Positions 51,889 to 59,270 of a stretch of DNA of 64,000 nt are shown piece after piece. Below the pieces are notes generated by a model. It was not told the origin of the DNA. It searched no databases and was given only the letters and a program-made list of their open reading frames with translations. Origin of the DNA: Herbidospora yilanensis (GTDB taxonomy: Bacteria; Actinomycetota; Actinomycetes; Streptosporangiales; Streptosporangiaceae); NCBI RefSeq assembly GCF_001570565.1, contig NZ_BBXE01000023.1, positions 1-64,000 on the forward strand, in the 5' to 3' direction. Within the stretch, counting starts at the first letter, position 1, and each line of letters starts with the position of its first letter. The position numbers were made by a program, and so were the translations under genes.

Positions 51889-53112
51889 CTAAGCGGACAA
51901 GGCGCGGGAGTTGAAGTCCTCGATCTGCCTTGTGAGCGTTGTCGCGATTTCCGAGTTCTGATACTGGCGGTCCTTCAGGCGCTCTCTCAACTCAACTAGA
52001 TAGTTGGTGACGGTCGCCATACGCATCTCGGGTTCCATCTCCATGACGGGGGTGATCTGTTCTGCCGCTGCGGCCAGGTCGCCCATCATCACGAAAGCGT
52101 TCGCCGCTCCGAGGCGGATCTGTGCCCATGTCGGCCGGGCGAAGGGCGCTCCCGACGCCCATGCCTCCTCGGCTTTCGAGGCTGCCTTGATCGCCGATCT
52201 GGCTTCGCCCAACTGGAGGGCGACGGCCAGTTCGAACAGAGCTTGGCGCGGTCGGGGGCACGACCAGGGATATAGACCGGAGTCCTGGTCGATCCTCTCG
52301 GCTGCGTCGTCCGCCCGCTGCAACGCATCGCGAGCCCGTTCGGCATCGCCGACGATTCCGGCTGCGTTCGCCTCCTGGCATGCCAACAGGATTCGCAGAG
52401 GCGTAGCCGGGCTGCACTCGTATCCGCGCCGGGCGATATCGGCGGACGCGAGATAGTTGCCACGCCACCTTTCGGTTTTAGCCTGGGCGCTCAAACTCGC
52501 CGCGACGCTTATCCCGGCCTCTTCGGCACATAAGGTGGCGGTGATTCCGTGGACGATTGCGGAGCGGTTGTCATGGAGATCGCCCAATAGAATGCATGAT
52601 TGCGCAAGAACTTGAGCTTCGATTCTCAGTAGTTCGCGGACTTCCCTCGGGCGCTGCTTTCCCGTCGTGAGTAGGCGCTGAATCTTCATGTTCAGGCCGT
52701 TGACGTCTCTCAGGAGTTGGGCAGGCGGAACTTTCGTGTGTTCTTCCGCGAATAGGTTCGCCGTATGTTCGAGCATCGAGATGGTTGAGCTACCGACGTT
52801 CGTTTGCTCAATCCACGCGGCGAAAGATGTGATGTCCTGGCCCGCCGATATCTCGGCATGGAGATCTCGACTGAAGAGATCATTATCCCGTACCGCCTGG
52901 AGCTCGCCTTTCTCGGACGCCTTTTGCAGGGCGACTAACCGCCCTCCGGCATTCAACGCCTTGTCGAGTGATGCCGCTACTTGTGCACTGGGCGCACGCC
53001 GCCCTGATTGAAGATCCGCGATATGGCCGTAGGAGACATTGGCGAGAGTCGCGAGTCTACGGAGCGGGATCTTTCCGCGTATGCGCTGTAATGCCGCACC
53101 GAATGTCTCCAA
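51889..53112 (-). CDS. XRE-family regulator with TPR-like sensor half
   Basis: 407 residues from TTG 53112, chosen since AGGAG lies 8 bases upstream and the HTH then starts at the N-terminus (FGAALQRIRGKIPLRRLATLANVSYGHIADLQSGRRAPSA). A longer in-frame ATG at 53193 would cover the repeat array at 53142-53185. Residues 75-405 are helical repeats (KAERARDAL-type pairs, e.g. GDAERARDALQRADDAAERI) as in peptide- or ligand-sensing TPR regulators. It probably binds the adjacent repeats and controls the 2H gene. Confidence 0.8.
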   Translation of the reverse strand: METFGAALQRIRGKIPLRRLATLANVSYGHIADLQSGRRAPSAQVAASLDKALNAGGRLVALQKASEKGELQAVRDNDLFSRDLHAEISAGQDITSFAAWIEQTNVGSSTISMLEHTANLFAEEHTKVPPAQLLRDVNGLNMKIQRLLTTGKQRPREVRELLRIEAQVLAQSCILLGDLHDNRSAIVHGITATLCAEEAGISVAASLSAQAKTERWRGNYLASADIARRGYECSPATPLRILLACQEANAAGIVGDAERARDALQRADDAAERIDQDSGLYPWSCPRPRQALFELAVALQLGEARSAIKAASKAEEAWASGAPFARPTWAQIRLGAANAFVMMGDLAAAAEQITPVMEMEPEMRMATVTNYLVELRERLKDRQYQNSEIATTLTRQIEDFNSRALSA

Positions 53113-53141
53113 GTCGGGGTCTCCTGATCTCGGGTCGGTGA

Positions 53142-53185
53142 TGCGTTCGCATAGGCGCGAACACGGGTGCGAACAGCTGCGAACA
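53142..53185. repeat. Iterated TGCGAACA sites upstream of the XRE gene
   Basis: Direct copies at 53156-53163 (CGCGAACA), 53168-53175 and 53178-53185 (TGCGAACA) spaced 12 and 10 bases, plus an inverted copy in TGCGTTCGCA (53142-53151). Ten-base spacing places them on one helix face, and a minus-strand -10-like TATATG overlaps the array edge. Confidence 0.65.
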
Positions 53186-53382
53186 AGTCGCATATAGAAA
53201 CTCGCTTCCGAGTCTAGACATGCTTGCTGGCAGATCTGAAGGAAGCGGCGGAATGTCCTCGTCGCCAGAAATGCGAGGAAGCGCCCCCGGTCTCATGGCC
53301 TGGTGGACGCCGACAAGTAGCGGGTCCGGCTGGCGTTGCGAGCGACCAGCCGAACCCTTGACCAGGAGGGTCTTCCTGATCC

Positions 53383-53922
53383 ATGGCACACGATAGGGCT
53401 ACGAGACAGGTTCAGCGAGATGGTCTAGAAGACATCTTCTTACCCGGTATCGGACCGGAGAATGGGGAGACGTTCGGGGCGGCGGGGTCCCTCGGGGCTG
53501 TGACACGGCGGTTCTACCGCTTGCGGGCGTTGCCGGAGTCGGTGTCGTCGGCGCGGGCGTACGTTCAGGTTCGGATGGCGATGTACGGGCGGCCTGACCT
53601 GCTGGACACGGCGCAGCTCGTTGCCAGTGAGCTGGTGTCCAACGCGGTCAAGGCGACGGCGGCGCGTTGCGCGAGCCTGGAGATGTGGGGCGGATCGCCG
53701 GTGCCGGTGGTCGGTCTGAGCGTGTACCCGATGTTCGACCGGGTGGTCACAGAGGTGTGGGACTGCTCGCCCGAACCTCCCAGGCTGGTGGAGGTAGACG
53801 ACAACTCCGAGAGCGGGCGGGGCCTGTTCCTGGTGCACATGCTGTCCGGGGGCCTGTGGGGTTACCGGCGTCCGCGTACCGGCGGCAAAGTCGTCTACGC
53901 CACCATCGGGGCGGAGCTGTGA
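53383..53922 (+). CDS. ATP-binding protein, anti-sigma regulatory kinase type (HATPase_c_2)
   Basis: 179 residues; ATG 53383. GHKL-type ATP site: N-box ASELVSNAVKAT (about 80), EVWDCSPEPP and GRGLFLVHML (about 148), ending GGKVVYATI. The first 40 residues are non-conserved. Stand-alone HATPase proteins of this kind act as anti-sigma factors or their regulators in actinomycetes. Its stop overlaps the GTG start of the next gene (GTGA). Confidence 0.88.
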   Translation: MAHDRATRQVQRDGLEDIFLPGIGPENGETFGAAGSLGAVTRRFYRLRALPESVSSARAYVQVRMAMYGRPDLLDTAQLVASELVSNAVKATAARCASLEMWGGSPVPVVGLSVYPMFDRVVTEVWDCSPEPPRLVEVDDNSESGRGLFLVHMLSGGLWGYRRPRTGGKVVYATIGAEL

Positions 53923-54299
53923 GCGGGCGGGGAGAGATCACGCTTGCGGGCGGGCCGGATGATGCGGCGGACTTGCGGGCGCTGGAACGGCTGCTCATTG
54001 CGAGATCCTTCTCCACGGTCTTCATCCCGGACATGTCCGAGACGGCTGCCGCGCGGGCTGCGACTCCGGGCCTGCTGGTACTCACCCGGGATCGGCGAGA
54101 GGTGGCCCGGGTCTACATGGGGCCGCGTAGCGGGGCGTACATGGTCCAGCTCTTGATGGGGCCGGGTTCGGATGCCGCACGGGTGCTGCCGGTGATGGGT
54201 GCCGGACGGGCGGCGGCCAGGATCGCGGGCGGCTCTGGTGTCGCGGGGCTTCTGGCCGGTACCTCGTCGGAAGGCGGGGTGAGCGATGTCGCCGAGTAG
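53919..54299 (+). CDS. Hypothetical protein, 126 residues
   Basis: Starts at GTG 53919 overlapping the HATPase stop. It is an alpha/beta small protein with ARSFSTVFIPDMSETAAARAATPGLLVL (residues about 32-60) and DRREVARVYMGPRSGAYMVQLLMGPG; no family recognised. Translational coupling suggests it works with the HATPase protein. Confidence 0.6.
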   Translation: MSGRGEITLAGGPDDAADLRALERLLIARSFSTVFIPDMSETAAARAATPGLLVLTRDRREVARVYMGPRSGAYMVQLLMGPGSDAARVLPVMGAGRAAARIAGGSGVAGLLAGTSSEGGVSDVAE

Positions 54300-54732
54300 G
54301 GCGCTTACCGGGCTGCGTCGCCGGTCGTGGGATCTGCGGGAGGCGGCGTTTCGCCTGTGGGAACGCACCTTGTGGGTGTGGGAGCGGAAAGCCGTGGAGG
54401 CGGCGGAGACGGGGATTGAGGGCCTGTCGATGCTGCTCGACGATCGCGGGATCTATGAGCTGTTCTACGAAGAGCCGGGGATGATCGAGATCTGCCGGTC
54501 GTCGGACAGGCGGCCGGGCGCGTGGGCGAAGTACAGCGCCCGGACCGGGCTGTACTTCGTGGGGGCGATTCATGGCCCGATCGCTGTGGCCTCGGACAGG
54601 TATGAGGCGGCGCAGTTGGTTCCGGGGTATGGGCCGACGTCGTTGACGGCGCTGTGCTGGTCGCCGGAGTGGGATCGGTTCCTGGAAGAGGTCGAGGACG
54701 TTCGTGACCAGATGTACGGCGGTGAGGAATGA
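54286..54732 (+). CDS. Hypothetical protein, 148 residues
   Basis: ATG 54286 overlaps the previous gene by 14 bases. Charged helical N-terminus with Trp-rich RLWERTLWVWERKAVEAAE; later IYELFYEEPGMIEICR and GLYFVGAIHGPIAVASDRYEAAQLVPGYG. No signal peptide, motif or recognised family. Operon position ties it to the two genes upstream. Confidence 0.6.
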   Translation: MSPSRALTGLRRRSWDLREAAFRLWERTLWVWERKAVEAAETGIEGLSMLLDDRGIYELFYEEPGMIEICRSSDRRPGAWAKYSARTGLYFVGAIHGPIAVASDRYEAAQLVPGYGPTSLTALCWSPEWDRFLEEVEDVRDQMYGGEE

Positions 54733-54969
54733 GGGCGGGCTGAGGCGGCTGCTGGGCCGGTGGTCTCTCTCCTCGGGTGCTGGTGCGGTGACCTGAGGGG
54801 GTGAGCGGGCTGTTCGCGTGTGTCCCCCGTACGCGTGGATGGTGCTGGTCTGGTGGCGAGGGGGCGGGGTGGGTCGTAGCGCGTCCGGTGCGCTCCCTGC
54901 CCCGCCTTCGTTTCTGTGTGGATCACGGGATGAGTCGTCGGTTCTCCCGTCGTGGCAGGCGGTGGTGCG

Positions 54970-55173
54970 GTGAGGCTTTCGGAGCTGGCGGAGAGGTACG
55001 GGCGGCGGTGGGACATCACCGGCAGCGACGTTGAGGGGTGGACGGCGGTGCGTCGTCAGCTCGTTCGGCAAGAGGCGTTGGATCGCGGGCTGTCCAACGT
55101 CCGGTGTGGCAACACGTTGGCGGACTTGGCCGTGCGGTTGAAGGAAGAGGAGGAGTCGGAGTGGAAGAGGTGA
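54970..55173 (+). CDS. Small hypothetical protein, 67 residues
   Basis: I start at GTG 54970; an in-frame start at 54952 is possible. It begins RLSELAERYGRRWDITGSDVEG and ends in an acidic/basic tail (KEEEESEWKR). The N-terminal pattern recalls short HTH-like or coiled modules. Function unknown. The 54733-54969 gap before it holds no convincing gene. Confidence 0.45.
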   Translation: MRLSELAERYGRRWDITGSDVEGWTAVRRQLVRQEALDRGLSNVRCGNTLADLAVRLKEEEESEWKR

Positions 55174-55236
55174 GGCGGTGTATCTGGTGATGGTGGTACG
55201 GGCCTTGACCTTGCTGGGAGTGGCAGGGCCGGCGGA

Positions 55237-55602
55237 ATGACCGCAGGTCACCCCGTAAGGGCGAGCGTTGAGCGAGTTCGGCCGGCGCTGTCGCGGGCCG
55301 CCCTGATGATCTTGGAGATAGCTGTGGGTGTGGAGGGTTTCCGTAACGTGTCGGCGGCGACGTTGCGTGTGCTGCGGGAGCTGGAATCGGCTCGTGGGCC
55401 GGTGTACGGGTCGGTTCTCGAAGCTGTCTGGGATGGGGGAGATAACGTCTATCCGCTCTTGAAGCGGCTGACGGATAGAGGGTGGCTCGTCAGTGAGCGG
55501 GATCGGCCTCCTGGTCGGCGTCGTCGCCTGTACCGGCTGACCACTGAGGGTCGGCGGGCGACGTTGGAGCTGCTGGCCGTGTATGAGACGGCGGGGCCAT
55601 AG
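55237..55602 (+). CDS. Winged-helix (PadR/MarR-like) protein
   Basis: 121 residues. Winged-helix pattern: [68 protein letters not shown] (residues about 40-108), with the PadR-like wing YRLTTEGR. A likely DNA-binding regulator of the element. It is followed by a shorter paralogue. Confidence 0.75.
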   Translation: MTAGHPVRASVERVRPALSRAALMILEIAVGVEGFRNVSAATLRVLRELESARGPVYGSVLEAVWDGGDNVYPLLKRLTDRGWLVSERDRPPGRRRRLYRLTTEGRRATLELLAVYETAGP

Positions 55603-55604
55603 CG

Positions 55605-55868
55605 ATGATCAACGAGGAACTCGTGACGGTGAGGAGATTGCGGCAGGTGTCGCCTGCGACGTTGCGTGTGGTGCGGGCGGTCATGTCGGATTCGTTGGCG
55701 GCTGTGGACGGGTACGGGCTGGCGGAGACCTGTCGCATGGAGAAGGCGCGTATTTGTCGGGTCTTGTGTCGGCTGACGCCCGATGGGCGGTCAGTGGCGT
55801 TGGCGGTGTTGTGGCAGCACGGGGAAGGGTGCGGGAACCGGGTCCCGGAACGGCTGCCTGAGGTGTGA
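55605..55868 (+). CDS. Short divergent paralogue of the winged-helix protein
   Basis: 87 residues, two bases after the previous gene. SPATLRVVRAVMSDSLAAVDGYGLAE aligns with SAATLRVLRELESARGPVYGSVLE of its neighbour, but the recognition helix region and wing are shortened (ICRVLCRLTPDGRSVALAVLW). It may be a decaying duplicate or a dominant-negative partner. Confidence 0.5.
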   Translation: MINEELVTVRRLRQVSPATLRVVRAVMSDSLAAVDGYGLAETCRMEKARICRVLCRLTPDGRSVALAVLWQHGEGCGNRVPERLPEV

Positions 55869-56146
55869 CGGGTCTGGCCGGGGACCTGAGGTGTTCGGCA
55901 ACCTCTCGCGGCCCCGTACATCCCGTACAGTCCGGAACGTTCCGTATGCCCCTCGCGCCCGATTCGATGGCTTCCCTGCCGGGTGCTAGGTCTGGCGTTC
56001 GGCAGTGGGTTCACGGAGGGTGCAGGCGTCTTGAAGGCATCGGACGCCTGTACTCCCGCGATCTTTCCCGCAGCCCATGAACGCGCTACGTAGCCAAATG
56101 CAACGCTCCGTGTAGCCGCGGAAGGGTGCGCCGCGCCGTGTGTTGA

Positions 56147-56539
56147 TCATGTGTCCGAGCGCTCTGACCGTTGTGGTGTGGGGCGGCCGGAGTTGTCTCC
56201 TTGAAGGAGTCGGCCGTTTGCGAACTCGGCCGTGATGGGGTGTTCGCTCCAGTCGATCACCTCGTCCGCCTCGCGCAGTAGCCATGCGCTCTGTTGCTGG
56301 GCGAGGGGTTCCGTGCCGGGGATCGGGGGGCGCAGGTAGGCGAGATAGGAGGCGGCCCCTTGGAGATCTTCTGTGGGGTCCTCCTTCTTGGTTCGGCCCG
56401 GTCTTGTGGGTATCGGCCGCCATCCTGCTTCCCTGGCTGCCGCGATGAGTCGTTCGGGATCGAAGACGTGGAGTTCCTGAAGGTGGACGATTCTGATCAC
56501 ATGGCCGGGTAGGTCGGCTCTGCGGGCGTCGTAGTCCAT
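56147..56539 (-). CDS. Hypothetical protein, 130 residues
   Basis: I choose ATG 56539; a -10-like CATACT about 7 bases upstream suggests a leaderless transcript (alternative ATG 56563). It contains PGHVIRIVHLQELHVFDPERLIAAAREAGW and AWLLREADEVIDWSEHPITAEFANGR. No recognised family. The 55869-56146 gap before it on the plus strand holds the palindrome GGAACGTTCC (about 55940) and no gene. Confidence 0.5.
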   Translation of the reverse strand: MDYDARRADLPGHVIRIVHLQELHVFDPERLIAAAREAGWRPIPTRPGRTKKEDPTEDLQGAASYLAYLRPPIPGTEPLAQQQSAWLLREADEVIDWSEHPITAEFANGRLLQGDNSGRPTPQRSERSDT

Positions 56540-56752
56540 GGGGTCAGTATGGCTTTGGATCATGTGTTGGTGGCCTGGACGAGTGGGCGGCTTGCCGCTC
56601 CTCGCCGGGACCGGCCGGAGGCCGCATGCCCGGCGAGGGGAGGGCGGCGTTCTGCCGCCCGCGCGGCCGTCAGGCCGCGCCTTGACATCTATAAGAACAA
56701 TTCGGCAGTGGCGCGGAGGCGTCCAAGATCGATTAGGGCCTGGCGGTAATGT

Positions 56753-57988
56753 CTACGATCTCGTGGCATCACTCCGTGTTGTTGCGTCGAGGATCTGGTC
56801 AGGGGTCCTTCCTCGCACGTTCTGGAGGTTCGCGTGGGTCAGGTCCGCGTCGGTGAGATCCGCGCCGGTTAGGTTCGCATCGGTCAGGTTCGCGTCGGTG
56901 AAGTCCGCGCCGGTCAGGTTCGCGCCGGTCAGGTCCGTGCCTGCCTGGTACTGACCTGCTATGTACGCGCCGTTCAGGTACGCGCCGTTCAGTTTCGCGC
57001 GGTTCAGGAATGCTCCGTTCAATTTCGCGCCTACCAGGGTGGCTCTGGTCAGGTCCGCGCTGAACAGTCTCGCCTCGGTCAGGTCCGCGCTGAACATTTG
57101 CGCGTCGGTCAGGTCGGCACTGGCCATGTGGGCACCGTTCAAGAATGCGTCGTTCAGGTCCGCATCGGTCAGGTGGGCTCGGGCTAGGTTCGCGCGTTTC
57201 AGGGATGCGCCGGTCAGGACCGCGTTTGCCAAGTGGGCGTAGATCAAAATCGCGCCGTTAAGGTTCGCGCCGGCCAGATTCGCGCCTGCTAAGTGGGCGC
57301 CGGTCAGATCCGCGCCGGTCAGGTTTGCGCCTGCCAAGTTCGCGCCTGCTAAGTAGGCGCCGGTTAGGTCTGCGCCGGTCATGTTGGATCGCGTGATGAC
57401 GGTGAGTGCGGCTTGGATGTCGGGTGGTGGCTTCTTGTGCGACGGGGCTTCATCCGTGGGGGTGTCCTCGTCCTCTTGCGAGTCGGCGGGGGTGTCCTCG
57501 TCTTGGTGGGAGTTAGCGGGGGTGCGCTCTTGGGAGTGGATGCGGATGAAGGCGGTGAGGACTTCTTGGACGGTGCTGTGGTCGCGCTGGGAGTCGTGGG
57601 CGATGCGTTCTAGGGCGTAGATGCCGCCGAGTCGGATGTCGAGTTTCTCGTCTCCGAGTTGTTGGATGGCTTTGGTGTATCGGTCGGTAACTTGGCCTTG
57701 CTCGGTGAGCGCGAGTGCGTTTCGGGCTGTCTGTGCGTTGCGGGCGGTGTAGTAGACCGCTATGAGCGCGATGATGCCGGTGGCGATGGCGAGGGCTCGT
57801 CCGCGTACGGCGTCGACGGCGGTGGCGAGGTCTTTGGGTTCCAGGGTGCCAACGCGGTCCAGGTCGAGAATCCAGCGTGCACCCGGTCCCATGATCCAGA
57901 AGAGTGCGCAGAAGAATACGGTCGCCGGAAGAATGAGGCTTAGGCGTCGTGCGTACTCGCGATACCGGGCAGACGCAGTGCGGGGCAT
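56753..57988 (-). CDS. Membrane-anchored pentapeptide-repeat protein
   Basis: 411 residues. Two transmembrane helices (LILPATVFFCALFWIM, about 18-33; ATGIIALIAVYYTA, about 68-82) are followed by the DRYTKAIQQLGDEKLDIRLGGIYALERIA element common in Streptomyces proteins, an acidic linker, then about 38 pentapeptide repeats of the A(D/N)LxG type (about 205-395) forming a right-handed quadrilateral beta-helix. The coding DNA is correspondingly repetitive (56810-57380). Role unknown; the beta-helix mimics DNA in some homologues and anchors partners in others. Confidence 0.88.
   Translation of the reverse strand: MPRTASARYREYARRLSLILPATVFFCALFWIMGPGARWILDLDRVGTLEPKDLATAVDAVRGRALAIATGIIALIAVYYTARNAQTARNALALTEQGQVTDRYTKAIQQLGDEKLDIRLGGIYALERIAHDSQRDHSTVQEVLTAFIRIHSQERTPANSHQDEDTPADSQEDEDTPTDEAPSHKKPPPDIQAALTVITRSNMTGADLTGAYLAGANLAGANLTGADLTGAHLAGANLAGANLNGAILIYAHLANAVLTGASLKRANLARAHLTDADLNDAFLNGAHMASADLTDAQMFSADLTEARLFSADLTRATLVGAKLNGAFLNRAKLNGAYLNGAYIAGQYQAGTDLTGANLTGADFTDANLTDANLTGADLTDADLTHANLQNVRGRTPDQILDATTRSDATRS
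56810..57390 (-). repeat. Tandem 15-bp coding repeats of the pentapeptide-repeat gene
   Basis: About 38 degenerate units of GACCTGACCGGCGCGAAC-type sequence (plus strand: GTTCGCGCCGGTCAGGTC) encode the pentapeptide beta-helix. Many units are near identical, so copy number may change by slippage. Confidence 0.75.
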
Positions 57989-58492
57989 GCGCAGGATCGT
58001 AGGGCTTTAGTTCGTTCGCCCGGAACGGTGAGTATGGCTGTCTTTATGGTAATCATGCCGTGTGGTTGTGACGGGCGTCCCGGAGCTGGCGGCGCTGGGC
58101 GTGCGGGATGCACCATGGGGGCTGGAGCGCGTTGACTTGTTCCGTGTCGTTGCCGGATGAGGTACGCGTGACCGGTCCGAACGATGTGGGTCCTGCCAGA
58201 GACAGAACTGCGAGAGACAGAAGAGGAGGGTTGATCACCAATGTCATACGTGTCATATGCGCTGTTCAGCTCGCCTCCGTGCGCTCCTCGCACGCGGGGC
58301 CGTTCGACGTGGGCGGGATAATAACAGCGGATTCCTGATTTGGGAATACCTGATTGATGCCGTCCGGTTATGGCGGGATCCGTCGCCCTTCTCGGGCCGT
58401 TTACTGGTCACAAGCCCGCCGAGTCAGATCACTTGTCAAGGACGGTAATCCGGCTCGGGCGGGGACCAGCTATCGAGGAGGCTGATGCCAAA
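57989..58492. promoter_or_regulatory. Intergenic region upstream of the transfer genes, with direct repeats
   Basis: No firm gene. TGTCATA occurs at 58242-58248 and 58251-58257, and CCTGATT at 58334-58340 and 58349-58355 inside ATTCC-N6-GGAAT. A 26-codon frame 58241-58321 (MSYVSYALFSS..., GAGGAGGG 10 bases upstream) is possible but weakly supported. The layout fits a regulatory region facing the transfer operon. Confidence 0.35.
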
Positions 58493-58912
58493 TTGATTAG
58501 GGGCCCCATCCCCGTGCACCACGCGTTCGTGTTTCCCAGCGGTGCCTTTCTCTCCGGAGAGGTCACCCCGGTACTCGATTTCGATGCGAGTACCAAGGAT
58601 CGTCCCGTCCAGCAGCGCGACAAGGTCACCGGTGAGCTGGTGTGGTCGGTCGCGGTGACCAATGTGAGTCCGGATGTCCGTGCGGCGGATAAGACGGTGA
58701 GCGTGAAGATCGTGGCGGCGGTCGCTCCGGAGATGCCTCCGGTGCCACCCGCCATGGCAAGTCTCGGCTTGCCGTTCGTTCCGGTCGAGTTCGTGGATCT
58801 TGCGGTGACTCCGTATGTGAACTCGGCGAACAATCGCCTGGCGTATTCGTTCCGGGCTCGCGGGTTCCGCCCTTTGGCGGTATCCCGCTCGCAAGAGACC
58901 AGCAGGGGATGA
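58493..58912 (+). CDS. AICE-type conserved hypothetical protein
   Basis: 139 residues from TTG 58493 (GAGGAGG 11 bases upstream); an in-frame ATG at 58370 is also possible. Core: VFPSGAFLSGEVTPVLDFDASTKDRPVQQRD, then KVTGELVWSVAVTNVSPDVRAADKTVSVKIVA and VEFVDLAVTPYVNSANNRLAYSFRARGF, a pattern seen next to tra genes of Streptomyces-type integrative plasmids. Biochemical role unknown. Context: immediately before the traB region. Confidence 0.55.
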   Translation: MIRGPIPVHHAFVFPSGAFLSGEVTPVLDFDASTKDRPVQQRDKVTGELVWSVAVTNVSPDVRAADKTVSVKIVAAVAPEMPPVPPAMASLGLPFVPVEFVDLAVTPYVNSANNRLAYSFRARGFRPLAVSRSQETSRG

Positions 58913-59270
58913 TCCTGCTGAGGACCTGAGGGTCATGATTCAGGGCCGGTAGAGCCGGTGCCTGCTGCGGCGCTGTAGCCGCCGATCATTCAACACGCCT
59001 GAGTCCCCGTGACCCGTCAGCGGTCGGGGACCTGCCCCGGCATGCCGGGCTGCCCGTTGGAGCTTGGAACCTCCCCCGTGTGGTCCGGCATGCCCGCAAG
59101 GGGCCTGCGTTTTGCCCTGTTCCCCCGATTCGACGCCTGAGGGCTGGCCGGTGCTTGGTGGCGCTGGCCGGTCCTCGGGTTTTGGCACCGCTGGTGTGAG
59201 CGGCTCTCGCTGCTAGGCGCGGGCTGCGGTGTGGGGTGCGGGGTCCTCATGGTCTGAATGGGGGTGTCCC
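58913..59270. promoter_or_regulatory. Palindrome-rich gap upstream of traB
   Basis: Contains a hairpin GTCCCCGTGACC/GGTCGGGGAC (59003-59031), the perfect 14-bp palindrome CCCGGCATGCCGGG (59036-59049), a second CCGGCATGCC (59085-59094) and CTGGCCGGT twice (about 59145-59175). No gene is seen. Candidate operator or clt-like transfer locus for TraB. Confidence 0.4.

Noticed and set aside
58370-58492. Longer start for the AICE hypothetical protein
   Set aside because: No ribosome-binding site near ATG 58370; the GAGGAGG before TTG 58493 is better, though not decisive.
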